A DNA stretch of 64,000 nucleotides, from contig JARGPA010000002.1 in assembly GCA_029213305.1 (NCBI GenBank), forward strand, positions 87,217-151,216. Reading direction: 5' to 3'. This document shows positions 43,244 through 52,950 of this stretch, piece after piece. Each line of letters opens with the position of its first letter. The first letter of the stretch is position 1. A program made the position numbers and the translations under genes. The notes beneath the pieces were generated by a model. The model had not been told where the DNA came from. It made no database searches and saw nothing but the letters and a program-made list of their open reading frames with translations. The stretch is from Phycisphaerales bacterium (GTDB lineage Bacteria; Planctomycetota; Phycisphaerae; Phycisphaerales; UBA1924).

Positions 43244-43278
43244 ACCTTGAGGATATCACAATGATCACACTAGATCAC

Positions 43279-44169
43279 CTAATCATTAATCTCATCTTGA
43301 GCTGATTCTTCAGTTGTGTCCGATGATTTCGAGCTCTCGTTGGACTCAGGGACAATCGGTTCTCTGTCGAGTGGTTCGATATCAACTGGGATTAGTTCTG
43401 CTTCTGCGTGTAAATGAATAGGTTCGAAGAAAGTACCGGGGAGTGTACTCTTCCATGGATCTTGGAGATGTCGGAGCAAGCCGTAAGGCACTCGAACTCG
43501 CATTGTGACCAGCTCTGGATCGTCCTTGTCAACTTTGACAATGATTGATCCATTCCCTTCATGGCCGTCGAGTGCACCTGGGGTTGCGTTAAGTCCTGCA
43601 ATGACTCTGCCCCCAAGTGTGTCTTGGGGATCAGAGAGAAGGTATTGATTGCGAGCAGTCCCAGGGAGTGCACATGCTTTAAGATCTCCGAGCGAATATT
43701 TGAGATGCATCATCCCAGTTCCCTCATGATACTTAACGGGTTGATTCATTCGCACATCATGAATCGTAAACTCGATGTCAGTCCCCGGATCGATCTTGGA
43801 GAAGAACGCGCGTGCACCTTCGATCTTTGTGATCCCGAGTCGAATAACAGCACCCTTTGGATGTCCAGCGCCTGTCTCAATCCGAGTGCCTCCCAGAGTG
43901 ACATATGCTTTTACATTGTGCCCGAGAGGATCGCCTCCAGTTGGTGCGGTGTAAGGAAGCATCGCGCTGTAGCTTTGGCGCTCGCCTCCAACGACCCAAC
44001 TAATATCAACAGATGGGTGTTGATTCTGCTCAACTAGGAGTAAACTCGGACGCTTGGGTGGAGCTTCTAATTCTTGTGCTAGGTCCGATTCTGGTTCAAC
44101 AGCAACAGTTTGAGTTGCAATTGCACCAATCAATCCCCATACAAGCAGTGTGATTATGTTTTTCATCAT
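43279..44169 (-). CDS. Exported protein of unknown function
   Basis: 296 residues with a signal peptide (MMKNIITLLVWGLIGAIATQ) at the ATG pair 44169/44166. The frame continues upstream to 44340, but that part is not protein-like. The mature protein has a beta-rich pattern with a Gly-Asp-Pro-Leu-Gly segment, LGGTRIETGAGHPKGAVIRLG and several WxxxL strands, then a Ser/Glu-rich C-terminal tail. I recognise no family. It is divergent from the anchor-B protein gene. Confidence 0.7.
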   Translation of the reverse strand: MMKNIITLLVWGLIGAIATQTVAVEPESDLAQELEAPPKRPSLLLVEQNQHPSVDISWVVGGERQSYSAMLPYTAPTGGDPLGHNVKAYVTLGGTRIETGAGHPKGAVIRLGITKIEGARAFFSKIDPGTDIEFTIHDVRMNQPVKYHEGTGMMHLKYSLGDLKACALPGTARNQYLLSDPQDTLGGRVIAGLNATPGALDGHEGNGSIIVKVDKDDPELVTMRVRVPYGLLRHLQDPWKSTLPGTFFEPIHLHAEAELIPVDIEPLDREPIVPESNESSKSSDTTEESAQDEIND

Positions 44170-44373
44170 CAACAGTGTACGCAAAGACTCATTTCTCACC
44201 ATCATTATTTCAGTTTGAGCAACCGAATCCCTCAATGGGTCGAATAATATGGTGCTTGCTCGAGCAAAGGGCTTTGTGTATCTATGCACAATTGAGTTGC
44301 CCCAATCAATGCGTTGTGAGTTCTCTTCGCAGTGAAACACAATCTAGACGGATCATCGAAAGGAAAGTACCCA

Positions 44374-46662
44374 ATGGGTCAAGTACATACATCTCGCGTA
44401 GGGTATCGTCATCTCGCAATTGCGTCCGCAATCTTGGCATGTGCCGGGAGCGCTACCAATGCACATGATGACGATGTTCGCAAAATCCTAGACAACCAAC
44501 CCCCAGTCTACGGCGAGATCTGGACTCAAGGTATGGCAACCCCTCGCAGCGGAGGGTTTGATTCATCCAATGTTACTTTGCTCTCACAAATTCCACTCAA
44601 CAACTTCTCTGGAGTGAATACCGCATCGGGTAACGATTGTTGGGGATATGTATCATCAAGTGGACGCGAGTACGCGATCATGGGTCTTGAAGGCGGATAC
44701 GGATTCGTCGAGATCACGAACCCGACAAGTCCCGTCATTGTTGAAACAATCTCTGGACCATCAAGTCTTTGGCACGATGTCAAAGTTCTCGGCGATTACG
44801 CCTACGGCGTTTCCGAAGGCGGTTCAGGTATCCAAGTCATGGATATGTCTGATATCGACAACGGGAATGTCACACTCGTTCGTAACTGGACCGGTGGCGG
44901 ATACTCAACAACACACAACATCGTTGTTAACGAAGAATCCGGATCCATGTGGGTCGTCGGTGCAAACATCGGTAACGGCGGACTCGTTCATATCGATATC
45001 TCAAATCCTGAACTTCCATCGCTCGACGGCGGCTGGACAGAGATGTACATCCATGATGCACAAGTTGTTACTTGGCACGACGGCGATTTAGCAGGGCGCG
45101 AGATCGCGTTCGCGGCTGGCGGATTCAGCGGCGGATTCTCATCTACAGGTCTTCGGATTGTTGATGTCACAGATCCAAATAACACACAGACGCTTTCAAC
45201 TGTGTTCTACCCAAACGCTGGATACGCTCATCAAGTCTGGCTTTCCTCGGATCGTAAGTTTGTGTATCTCAATGACGAACTCGACGAAGGTGATTCAGTT
45301 GCAGTCACAACCACTCGAGTCATCAATGTTGAAGATCCTGAAAACCCATTCTTTGTCGGCACCTACACAACAGGCAAAGCAGCGATCGATCACAACCTCT
45401 ATACCCTCGATGATGTCGTTTACCAATCAAACTATCGCTCAGGATTGCGTGTGTTTGATGCACTCGATCCAGCGAACCCTGTCGAAGTTGCATTCTTCGA
45501 TACTTACCCAGGTTCAGACAGCGCCTCATTCAATGGCGCTTGGTCGAACTACCCGTTCTTCCCATCAGGGAACATCATTATCTCTGATATTGAACGAGGT
45601 CTCTTTGTAGTCCGCGTTGATGCTGAACTGCGCCCGATGGCGCTTGCGCAATCAGGGTCACTCCCAAGCACGGTTAACCCCGCGGGCGGTGAGGTCTTGT
45701 CCGTCGAAGCAGTCACACGCGACGGCGTTGCAGTCACATCCGTTCAAATGATGCTCGATTCAGGATCAGGGTTTGCTCCGATCTCTATGGGTGATAACGG
45801 TGACGGCACTTATTCTGCATCACTCCCATCTGTGCCATGTGGATCAGATATCAACTACTACTTCACGGCGAGTACCTCTGACGGATTTGTTGCGACATTC
45901 CCATCAGATGCGCCTTCAAACTCACTGAGTGCAGGAGTCGTTTCATCGCTTACAGAGATTTACAGCGACAACTTTGAATCGAATACCGGTTGGAGCGTTA
46001 CAGGCTCTGTCGATGACGGTGCTTGGGAACGAGCAATCCCAGCTGGTGGTGGCGGACGCGGCGATCCTGCAAATGACTTCGATGGTTCAGGGCGCTGTTA
46101 CTTGACAGACAATGTCGAAGGCAACTCCGATGTTGACGGCGGAACAACAACCTTGACATCTCCAGCAATGGATGCTTCGAGCGGAAACACCACTCTTACA
46201 TACGCACTCTGGTACTCGAACAACATCGGCGTGGTTGACGATTCGATGAGTATTCAGTTATCGAACAACAACGGCGGCGCATGGACAACTATTGACACAC
46301 TCGGACCAGAATCACAAGGTGGGGGCTGGAACGAGTACTCATTTGATGTTGGTTCAGTCTTCGCGAATCCTTCGAGTCAGGTTCGTGTACGATTTGTTGT
46401 TTCTGACCTTGGTGAAGGCTCTGTCGTAGAAGCAGGCGTCGATGCAGTCCAACTCATTCAACTGACTTGTGAGGATTCTCCTACAGGTTGTAATGATGCG
46501 GATATCGCAGAACCTTTTGGAGCACTCAACTTCTTTGATATCTCAGCATATCTCGCAGCGTTTAGTGCAGGCGAAGCCGCTGCTGATATCAACGATGATG
46601 GCACACTCAACTTCTTTGATATCTCCGACTTCCTCGGAGTATTCAGTGCGGGTTGTCCATAA
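44374..46662 (+). CDS. Secreted choice-of-anchor B family protein with a C-terminal dockerin-like tag
   Basis: 762 residues. ATG 44374 is chosen because AAGGAAAG lies just upstream. A signal peptide ends near GSATNAH. The main part repeats beta-propeller-like LVIVD-type blades (VEITNPTSPVIVETI, IQVMDMSDIDNGNV, LRIVDVTDPNNTQTL, LRVFDALDPANPVEV), the choice-of-anchor B pattern. Then come Ig-like and jelly-roll-like segments (about 430-700) and a final pair of NFFDIS repeats ending FSAGCP, as in the protein at 40557. It is presumably surface-attached. Confidence 0.87.
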   Translation: MGQVHTSRVGYRHLAIASAILACAGSATNAHDDDVRKILDNQPPVYGEIWTQGMATPRSGGFDSSNVTLLSQIPLNNFSGVNTASGNDCWGYVSSSGREYAIMGLEGGYGFVEITNPTSPVIVETISGPSSLWHDVKVLGDYAYGVSEGGSGIQVMDMSDIDNGNVTLVRNWTGGGYSTTHNIVVNEESGSMWVVGANIGNGGLVHIDISNPELPSLDGGWTEMYIHDAQVVTWHDGDLAGREIAFAAGGFSGGFSSTGLRIVDVTDPNNTQTLSTVFYPNAGYAHQVWLSSDRKFVYLNDELDEGDSVAVTTTRVINVEDPENPFFVGTYTTGKAAIDHNLYTLDDVVYQSNYRSGLRVFDALDPANPVEVAFFDTYPGSDSASFNGAWSNYPFFPSGNIIISDIERGLFVVRVDAELRPMALAQSGSLPSTVNPAGGEVLSVEAVTRDGVAVTSVQMMLDSGSGFAPISMGDNGDGTYSASLPSVPCGSDINYYFTASTSDGFVATFPSDAPSNSLSAGVVSSLTEIYSDNFESNTGWSVTGSVDDGAWERAIPAGGGGRGDPANDFDGSGRCYLTDNVEGNSDVDGGTTTLTSPAMDASSGNTTLTYALWYSNNIGVVDDSMSIQLSNNNGGAWTTIDTLGPESQGGGWNEYSFDVGSVFANPSSQVRVRFVVSDLGEGSVVEAGVDAVQLIQLTCEDSPTGCNDADIAEPFGALNFFDISAYLAAFSAGEAAADINDDGTLNFFDISDFLGVFSAGCP

Positions 46663-46706
46663 AGCTTGAGTCCAGCTCGAAACTGGTGAACTCCATCTCT
46701 CAATGA

Positions 46707-46738
46707 AAAAGGCCCACAGCATTTGCTGTGGGCCTTTT
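46707..46738 (+). terminator. Rho-independent terminator after the anchor-B gene
   Basis: A 14-bp stem, AAAAGGCCCACAGC (46707-46720) with GCTGTGGGCCTTTT (46725-46738), four-base loop. The A/T flanks make it usable in both directions, also for the tRNA-Leu transcript. Confidence 0.9.
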
Positions 46739-46767
46739 ACTTTGATCCTGATTGCCAAAGATCAGAA

Positions 46768-46849
46768 TGCGGATGACAGGAATCGAACCTGCACGGGTTG
46801 CCCCACTGGAACCTAAATCCAGCGCGTCTGCCAGTTCCGCCACATCCGC
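46768..46849 (-). tRNA. tRNA-Leu (anticodon UAG)
   Basis: On the minus strand, acceptor GCGGATG (46849-46843) pairs with CATCCGC (46775-46769), discriminator A. The anticodon arm CTGGA-TTTAGGT-TCCAG gives TAG. A long variable arm and the T arm GCAGGTTCGATTCCTG are present. CCA is not encoded. Confidence 0.95.
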
Positions 46850-47053
46850 GTAGCGTGTTGTTTCGCTGTGTACACAATATGCAGTTCAACTTCTCAAAGA
46901 TCGACTTTAGACAAATCAAGCCTCCCAATCGGCATGATTGGCGCATTTTCTCTCTCTAAGCCGATCAGAATCAATAGATTCATCGTCATAGCCTGCCCTA
47001 TATCCTGTATTGTATATCTCAGGACGAGGAGCACTTCGAACAGGGGAATACCC

Positions 47054-48058
47054 ATGCGATTGCGTGATCAGGTTGCACTGACATTACCATCTTTCATCCT
47101 CAGGCTTGTCCTCGGGGTCACTTTTCTATGGGCAGGGACAGGCAAACTCGTCGGGACCTATTCAGTTACCGGGGACGGCGCAGCGAGACTTGCAAATATT
47201 GGAGTCATGCCGACCGCTCCTGCGCCCTTTATAGAGAATCAAGATTCTTCTGTTGAAGAACAACTTGACGATTCCTCAGCCCCTGAGACAAACACGATTC
47301 CTGACCAATCCCCAACTACCACTGAGGATCAGGAAATCAACACTCCTGATCTGACGGAAATGGCCGACACAATCATTGAGCAGATTGAAGATGCTGTCGA
47401 AGATGTTCCTGCGATTGAACCGGACACTCCAGAGCTCAAAGAGCAGGTTCAACTGATCCCTGTTCAATTTACGAACAATCAGTACGCAGCCTCAGATTTT
47501 CCAGAGTTGATGGAAGTCAAACGCGTGTATTCAATCTCATTGATGCTCTCTCGCGCGGCGAACCCTGGGTTGACTGAAAACTCAACACCGATCCAACCGA
47601 TCATGCCTGAGATACTCGGATCAAAGCCTTGGGCAAACGCACTCGCATGGACGGTTGCGATTACCGAACTCGTGACGGGTCTTTTCCTTGTCTTGGGATT
47701 ATTTACCCGATTGAGCGCGATGGGCACATTTGTTGTGATGTGTGTTGCGATGTGGATGACTCAACTCGGACCTGCGATCATCCAAGATCAAAGTACTATC
47801 CTCGGATTTATCCCCAAAGCATCTGATCCTTGGGCGCCCTCAGCTTACATGGGTCTTTTATGGCAACTGGGATTAGCAGGGATGTCACTTGCGGTTTTCT
47901 TCTTGGGATCAGGCGCTATTGGAGTAGATCGATTGATCTTCAAACCGACTTCGAGAGATCCATATATCCATGGAGATCCCAAAGCGGCAAAGAACGGATC
48001 ACAACCAAACGGAGCAGATCGTTCCGAGTTTGATCGCACCCCAAACCCAACCCCCTAA
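47054..48058 (+). CDS. DoxX-family membrane protein with a long acidic insertion
   Basis: 334 residues. AGGGGA at 47042-47047 supports ATG 47054 (MRLRDQVALT); the open frame begins at 46868 but is not used upstream. The DoxX-like fold is visible as ILRLVLGVTFLWAGTGKL near the N-terminus and three more helices after residue 190 (LVTGLFLVLGLFTRLSA and others). Between them is a roughly 120-residue extracytoplasmic segment with Glu, Asp and Thr enriched. DoxX proteins are linked to quinone or oxidative metabolism; the role here is unknown. Confidence 0.8.
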   Translation: MRLRDQVALTLPSFILRLVLGVTFLWAGTGKLVGTYSVTGDGAARLANIGVMPTAPAPFIENQDSSVEEQLDDSSAPETNTIPDQSPTTTEDQEINTPDLTEMADTIIEQIEDAVEDVPAIEPDTPELKEQVQLIPVQFTNNQYAASDFPELMEVKRVYSISLMLSRAANPGLTENSTPIQPIMPEILGSKPWANALAWTVAITELVTGLFLVLGLFTRLSAMGTFVVMCVAMWMTQLGPAIIQDQSTILGFIPKASDPWAPSAYMGLLWQLGLAGMSLAVFFLGSGAIGVDRLIFKPTSRDPYIHGDPKAAKNGSQPNGADRSEFDRTPNPTP

Positions 48059-48122
48059 TCTCAGCTTCTAACTTCACAAGAAGCACAATCTGTGAACATC
48101 AGAGCACGATGCACACTACGAT

Positions 48123-50873
48123 GTGAGTGTGAACGAGCCAAAGCAACAATCAACCCAAGCTCAATGGCTGCGCTGGACTGTCCCCCCTGGGATATCCATT
48201 GCAGTTCATGCTATTTTGATCAGTAGTGTCGCGTACATCGGGATGCAGATCAGCACGCAAGGGTCTACTGAAGATGATCGCCCGATCGTCGAGCTATCAC
48301 TTCCTGCTCCAAGTGATATTCCAGATGCGCCCGATCCTGAGAATACTGCAAAGGAGAATCAATCCTCGAACACTTCGAACTCGTTTGCAAAGACCACAAC
48401 CCCGACGGCCCCAGATCGGGTTGTAGAGGCTGCTGCAGAACTCGGGACGCTTGAATATACCAAACCTGCGATGGACCCTGTCGCACTCGAAGCAATCGAA
48501 CGGACAAATGCACAGATTGCTCAACCCGAGAGCGCTACGCCCCCCAGTGTTCAATTTGCAGGAGTTCAAAGTCGTTCTGCGCGCAAGATCGTTTATGTTG
48601 TAGATGGATCAGGTGCGACAGCGAACAGCTTTGCGTATTTGCAAGCACAGTTGCTCAACTCCATCTCTCGATTGAGCGCGACTCAACAGTTCCAGGTGGT
48701 TCTCTTTCGATCATTCGATGACAACAGTGTGAGCTTGGCGCCGATCAACTCGGATCGCATTGCACGAGCAACTCCTGCGAACAAACAAGCAGTCGCAGAC
48801 TGGTTATCTACTGTGAATGCTCGAGGCAGATCAAACCCCCTCGATGGATTGCGGACAGCTCTTCAACTCAAACCTGATCTTGTCATGCTCATCACTCGAT
48901 CAATCGAGCGCACAGAGATGGGTTGGGCTCAAGGTCAACGAGAGATTCTCAATGAGCTCAATGAGCTCAATCCGCAAAATCCAATCACAGGCCGACGCAA
49001 AACGATCATTAAAACGATTCAGCTGCTCGATGATGACCCAACAGGAATCATGCAAGCAATTGGGATGATGCACGGCGATCAACACAAAAATGCAGGTGAG
49101 AACTACAAAGTAGTCGCATACGAAGATCTCATTGCGTCAGATGAGCCGACAGATTTGAGCACTCGTTCAATTGGCGCTTCGAATGAACAACGGATCACTA
49201 CTGCGAGTGAACTCGTCGGATCCTTAACTGCATCTGGAACCAGCTTTGCAGCTTTTTATTCTTACCCCGATCTCGAACAACGAGAACACGCGATACAAGT
49301 CGCGAAACAGATCAGGTCATTGGTGGAACCTCTAAGCGAGATTGATGGGAGAGCGGCGATTCTAGATGCTCAAGCAATTCTCTTGCTTCATCTTGCATCG
49401 CAGAGAAGTCCGATTGCTCTCGAAGATCTCGAATCAATCGTGAACACCCTTGACAACGTAATGTATACAGAACCCAATACTGATGCACAGAGAATCATGA
49501 TGGTTGCGATCGCGATGGATCAAATGGGCAAATCAAACTTCGCTCAAGCAAACATAAACGAACTCCTTATTGTGTCTGATGATCTTGAACTCGATCAATC
49601 AACTAAAGCACAAGCAGTACTCTCTCTCATTTCTATGGGAGTTGAATCCGAGCAAGTTTCTACACTTTTGGAAGAACCCCCTTTTATCACACAGAGTGGC
49701 GCGATCGATGCAGTCTGGGGAATTCTTGCTCGTGAAGCGATGACAAAATCTCGTCTCGAACTTGATCACGAGCAACCATGGGCACCGATGGTTGAGTTGC
49801 GAAAGGCTGCTCGAGCAAACACATCCATTCAGAATTACATCGACACTCGAATCACACTTATTCTTGAACTGACCCCTGCGACTCAAACGGATAGTCAACT
49901 TCCCTTTGATGTATTGCTCGCGGCTGCCAACACATTCTCACACAATACAAAGCATCGTGATCGAGCTATGGATCTACTTGCTCGAATTGCAGAACGCGAA
50001 GATGTTCCAGAACATGCAAGCAACGCACTCTGGCAACTCGGCGTGCTCGGAAGAGCAATGAATACCTCAGACTCTCAGAAGCAATCGACAAATGCGCTGA
50101 TGGAACTCGCTCAACGATTCCCAGAGAGTGAGCATGCTCAAGACGCAATCGCGGGCGCAATCCATGGAACTCCTGTACATCTTGAATCGGTCATGAAAGA
50201 TCGACTCAGCTTTGCAGTTACACAGTTCTCTGATCATCCTCAGATAGATCTTTGGAGATTGTCCTTAGCCGAGCTTTTGACAGATTTTGCTCGACTCGAT
50301 GTGCTCGATCCGATTACCCCGGGAACTCGCGAGGGTGTGTTGGCCGGCGAGTTGTACGAGCAGACAGTGCTTGGGATGCTCGATCAGTTCTCTGATCCTC
50401 ATATCCGGAGTGGATTGGGAATCAGAATGCGAGATGCCGCGAACCGATTCAGTATTCCAGGCGCTTCGATGTGGACAAAGCGCGCAGCAATTGATGAAAT
50501 GAAGCTCGATCCAGAGAGCGCATTAACCACGATTAATCAGTTAATTGAAGAAACAGATCTGGAAGGATCCTCAACTACAGAACTGGAGTTAATGCGTGCA
50601 CAAGCCCTCAATCGGCTTGGACAAACACGAGCTGCGTTCGATGCACTCAATGAACTGAGTGCACGAATTGACGCAACCGGGAATCACACAAGCACTTACT
50701 GGCAAGCATGGGCTTTGATGCTCGAAACGATCAGCACAAGCGGCACAACAAAGGATAAAACCAACGCATTGAAGCACATCGGAAGATTGGAACTCCTCGA
50801 TCCAAATCTTGGTGGATCTCCATGGCGACAACGCATCACAAGTGTTCGAGAGACGCTACACTCTTCTCCGTGA
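48123..50873 (+). CDS. Large membrane-anchored protein with a degenerate VWA domain and helical repeats
   Basis: 916 residues, GTG start. One N-terminal helix (ISIAVHAILISSVAYIGM), a Pro/Ser/Thr-rich linker, then a von Willebrand A-like domain (about 155-300) starting KIVYVVDGSGATANSF. The MIDAS motif DxSxS reads DGSGA, so one metal-ligating Ser is missing, and the usual TDG strand end reads LITRS. The remaining 550 residues are helical repeats resembling TPR-type solenoids. The N-terminal part recalls TonB/GltB-like envelope proteins. Function unknown. tmk follows 11 bases downstream. Confidence 0.75.
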   Translation: MSVNEPKQQSTQAQWLRWTVPPGISIAVHAILISSVAYIGMQISTQGSTEDDRPIVELSLPAPSDIPDAPDPENTAKENQSSNTSNSFAKTTTPTAPDRVVEAAAELGTLEYTKPAMDPVALEAIERTNAQIAQPESATPPSVQFAGVQSRSARKIVYVVDGSGATANSFAYLQAQLLNSISRLSATQQFQVVLFRSFDDNSVSLAPINSDRIARATPANKQAVADWLSTVNARGRSNPLDGLRTALQLKPDLVMLITRSIERTEMGWAQGQREILNELNELNPQNPITGRRKTIIKTIQLLDDDPTGIMQAIGMMHGDQHKNAGENYKVVAYEDLIASDEPTDLSTRSIGASNEQRITTASELVGSLTASGTSFAAFYSYPDLEQREHAIQVAKQIRSLVEPLSEIDGRAAILDAQAILLLHLASQRSPIALEDLESIVNTLDNVMYTEPNTDAQRIMMVAIAMDQMGKSNFAQANINELLIVSDDLELDQSTKAQAVLSLISMGVESEQVSTLLEEPPFITQSGAIDAVWGILAREAMTKSRLELDHEQPWAPMVELRKAARANTSIQNYIDTRITLILELTPATQTDSQLPFDVLLAAANTFSHNTKHRDRAMDLLARIAEREDVPEHASNALWQLGVLGRAMNTSDSQKQSTNALMELAQRFPESEHAQDAIAGAIHGTPVHLESVMKDRLSFAVTQFSDHPQIDLWRLSLAELLTDFARLDVLDPITPGTREGVLAGELYEQTVLGMLDQFSDPHIRSGLGIRMRDAANRFSIPGASMWTKRAAIDEMKLDPESALTTINQLIEETDLEGSSTTELELMRAQALNRLGQTRAAFDALNELSARIDATGNHTSTYWQAWALMLETISTSGTTKDKTNALKHIGRLELLDPNLGGSPWRQRITSVRETLHSSP

Positions 50874-50884
50874 GTGTGAAAACA

Positions 50885-51595
50885 ATGACGAATCCGATCC
50901 AAGAGTCCCAAGCCGGTTCTGAAAGCGACAACCCGAGTTGCGAATTATCGCAATCTCTTGCAAGTGCACTTGCAGGCAAGTTTCTCGTCTTCGATGGTCC
51001 AGACGGGTCTGGGAAAAGCACCCAGCTCTCTCAGTTCCTCGCTGCGACAAAGCGTGCTGGGATTCGAGTTACTGAAGTCCGTGAACCAGGCGGGACAGAA
51101 ATCGGTGAAAAAATCCGAGATGCGCTCCTTGAGCATCTTGATCGCGAAGAAATGAGTCTCCGTTGCGAGATGCTCCTTTATATGGCCTCGCGAGCGCAAC
51201 TCTGCGAGCAAGTCGTCGGCCCCGCGCTCAAGCGTGGTGATCTTGTCGTAGCAGATCGCTTTGTTGCGTCAACTTACGCCTACCAAGGCGCCGCGGGTGG
51301 TATTCCATACGAAGAAATCGAGTCTGCGGCAAAAATCGCAATGGTCGGAGTCGAACCTGACGCGACATTGATCTTTGATGTCGATCAAGAAACCGCGGCG
51401 TCTCGTCTCAACCCGTTGCTCGATCGCATGGAAGCAAAGGGTGCAGAGTTCCATGCTCGCGTACGTAACGGATATCGATCATTAGTTGAATCTGACCCCA
51501 ATGCACAAAGGTACCTCAAAGTCGATGCAAAGGGTACCCCGGATGAAGTTTTTGAAAACATCAAACGAGTGCTCACACGGCGATTTGTTGATTAA
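50885..51595 (+). CDS. tmk: Thymidylate kinase
   Basis: 236 residues from ATG 50885 (MTNPIQESQA); the frame runs further upstream but overlaps the preceding gene. The P-loop FDGPDGSGKST, the DR motif VADRFVAST with AYQGAAGGI, and EPGGTEIGEKIR in the thymidylate-binding region are standard. Tmk phosphorylates dTMP to dTDP. The N-terminal extension of about 28 residues before the P-loop is unusual and not recognised. Confidence 0.93.
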   Translation: MTNPIQESQAGSESDNPSCELSQSLASALAGKFLVFDGPDGSGKSTQLSQFLAATKRAGIRVTEVREPGGTEIGEKIRDALLEHLDREEMSLRCEMLLYMASRAQLCEQVVGPALKRGDLVVADRFVASTYAYQGAAGGIPYEEIESAAKIAMVGVEPDATLIFDVDQETAASRLNPLLDRMEAKGAEFHARVRNGYRSLVESDPNAQRYLKVDAKGTPDEVFENIKRVLTRRFVD

Positions 51596-51624
51596 CGCTC
51601 GATCAGTGAGCTTTGGAAATCAAT

Positions 51625-52392
51625 ATGCAATGGTGGATGTTCATCCCGATCGCGTTCGTCTCCGGATCAATCCCGTTTGGGTATCTCATTGGAAAAATTA
51701 ACGGCGTCGATATCCGAACGAAAGGCTCTGGGAACATCGGAGCAACGAATCTCGGACGTGTACTTGGTCGACGCTTTTTCTACGCGTGCTTTTCATTAGA
51801 TTTCGCAAAGGGCATGTTCCCCACTCTGATCGCAGGGAACATGATGGGAACACTTGGCACTCTGCGTGTCGAATCCCCAGACGCGTTCTGGTGGCTTGGA
51901 GTGATGGTCGCCGCGGTCCTAGGTCACATGTTCACTCCTTGGCTCAAGTTCAAGGGTGGAAAAGGGGTCGCAACTGCGATGGGAGCACTCGTTGGGATTC
52001 TCCCGGCGATGACTCTTCCGGCGACGGGAGCACTCGTTGTCTATCTCGTAGTGGTTCTCTTATGGCGCTATGTCAGTCTCGCGTCATGCACAGCGGCTGC
52101 GAGTTTGCCGCTCTGGGTTTGGATGGTCTTTGCACAATACAAGACTCTCATGGAGCGACAAGCGTCGACGAGTACCAACTGGGAGAGCTTGTCTACGGAT
52201 CAGGTCCAAATGATCAAGTCCGATATCCCAAACTATGGCACGCCTTTCTTCATCGTGACCTTGTTGCTCGCGATCATGGTGATCTACAAGCATAAAACGA
52301 ACCTTGGTCGAATTATGCGAGGACAAGAACCTCAGATACGCTCTAGGGACTCAGAATCATCGATCCCAGAGATCAGCGACTCACAGTCCTGA
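51625..52392 (+). CDS. plsY: Glycerol-3-phosphate acyltransferase PlsY
   Basis: 255 residues, polytopic. The PlsY motifs are GSIPFGYLIGK, GSGNIGATNLGRVLG and KFKGGKGVATAMG. It transfers acyl groups from acyl-phosphate to glycerol-3-phosphate in phospholipid synthesis. The region around residue 170-200, before the last helix, is a longer loop than in most PlsY proteins. The ATG at 51625 is used; the frame begins at a TTG at 51613. It follows tmk by 29 bases. Confidence 0.93.
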   Translation: MQWWMFIPIAFVSGSIPFGYLIGKINGVDIRTKGSGNIGATNLGRVLGRRFFYACFSLDFAKGMFPTLIAGNMMGTLGTLRVESPDAFWWLGVMVAAVLGHMFTPWLKFKGGKGVATAMGALVGILPAMTLPATGALVVYLVVVLLWRYVSLASCTAAASLPLWVWMVFAQYKTLMERQASTSTNWESLSTDQVQMIKSDIPNYGTPFFIVTLLLAIMVIYKHKTNLGRIMRGQEPQIRSRDSESSIPEISDSQS

Positions 52393-52594
52393 TTGTCTTA
52401 TGCTGACACCAAAGATGGACGAAGCGGGCACATCGTGTCGATATCAGACGCATGACCCCCGGAGTTCTCCCTATTTATCCTCAATACAGGCCTAGACAGA
52501 ACCCTCTTCTGCTATTGGGCTTGAGTTTACGAAACCTCTTGTCGATGTTAATTGCACGCTCTTTGGTGCAAACCAATGTCTTTGGAGGTTCTTG

Positions 52595-52876
52595 ATGCCT
52601 TATTTGAAGTTATTCCGGGAAGAAGTAGAGACCGAAGCCCCGCAGCCTTTGCCGTTTAATGCTTCTGCACGAAGTTGGAGAACCGCAAGCGAAGCGGGTC
52701 ATGACTCGAACTGCACTGGAGAAGTTGAAATGGACAGTATTGCACGCGTTGAAGAAGCCCTGAGTCGAGTGGAGAGCAACTTCGAATCACTCTCTGAGCA
52801 AGTCGAAGAGTATTGTCAGCCTCTACGGATGTCTGATTGGCTCGATACTGATGATGATGGTCCATTCGCGGCGTAA
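52595..52876 (+). CDS. Small acidic helical protein
   Basis: 93 residues. GGAGG (52584-52588) sits six bases before ATG 52595, among the best ribosome binding sites in the window, and a rho-independent terminator follows 32 bases after the stop. The product has a central amphipathic helix (IARVEEALSRVESNFESLSEQVEEY) and an acidic C-terminal Asp-rich end. I do not recognise a family. The 200 bases upstream hold no other gene and should contain its promoter. Confidence 0.75.
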   Translation: MPYLKLFREEVETEAPQPLPFNASARSWRTASEAGHDSNCTGEVEMDSIARVEEALSRVESNFESLSEQVEEYCQPLRMSDWLDTDDDGPFAA

Positions 52877-52908
52877 TCATCTCGTATCAAATGTATATTG
52901 ATCTCGTG

Positions 52909-52933
52909 CCCCGCTTTACAGAGCGGGGTTTTT
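52909..52933 (+). terminator. Rho-independent terminator after the small acidic protein gene
   Basis: CCCCGCT (52909-52915) pairs with AGCGGGG (52922-52928), six-base loop, then TTTTT to 52933. Confidence 0.88.
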
Positions 52934-52950
52934 ATTAATTGAAGAGGAAG

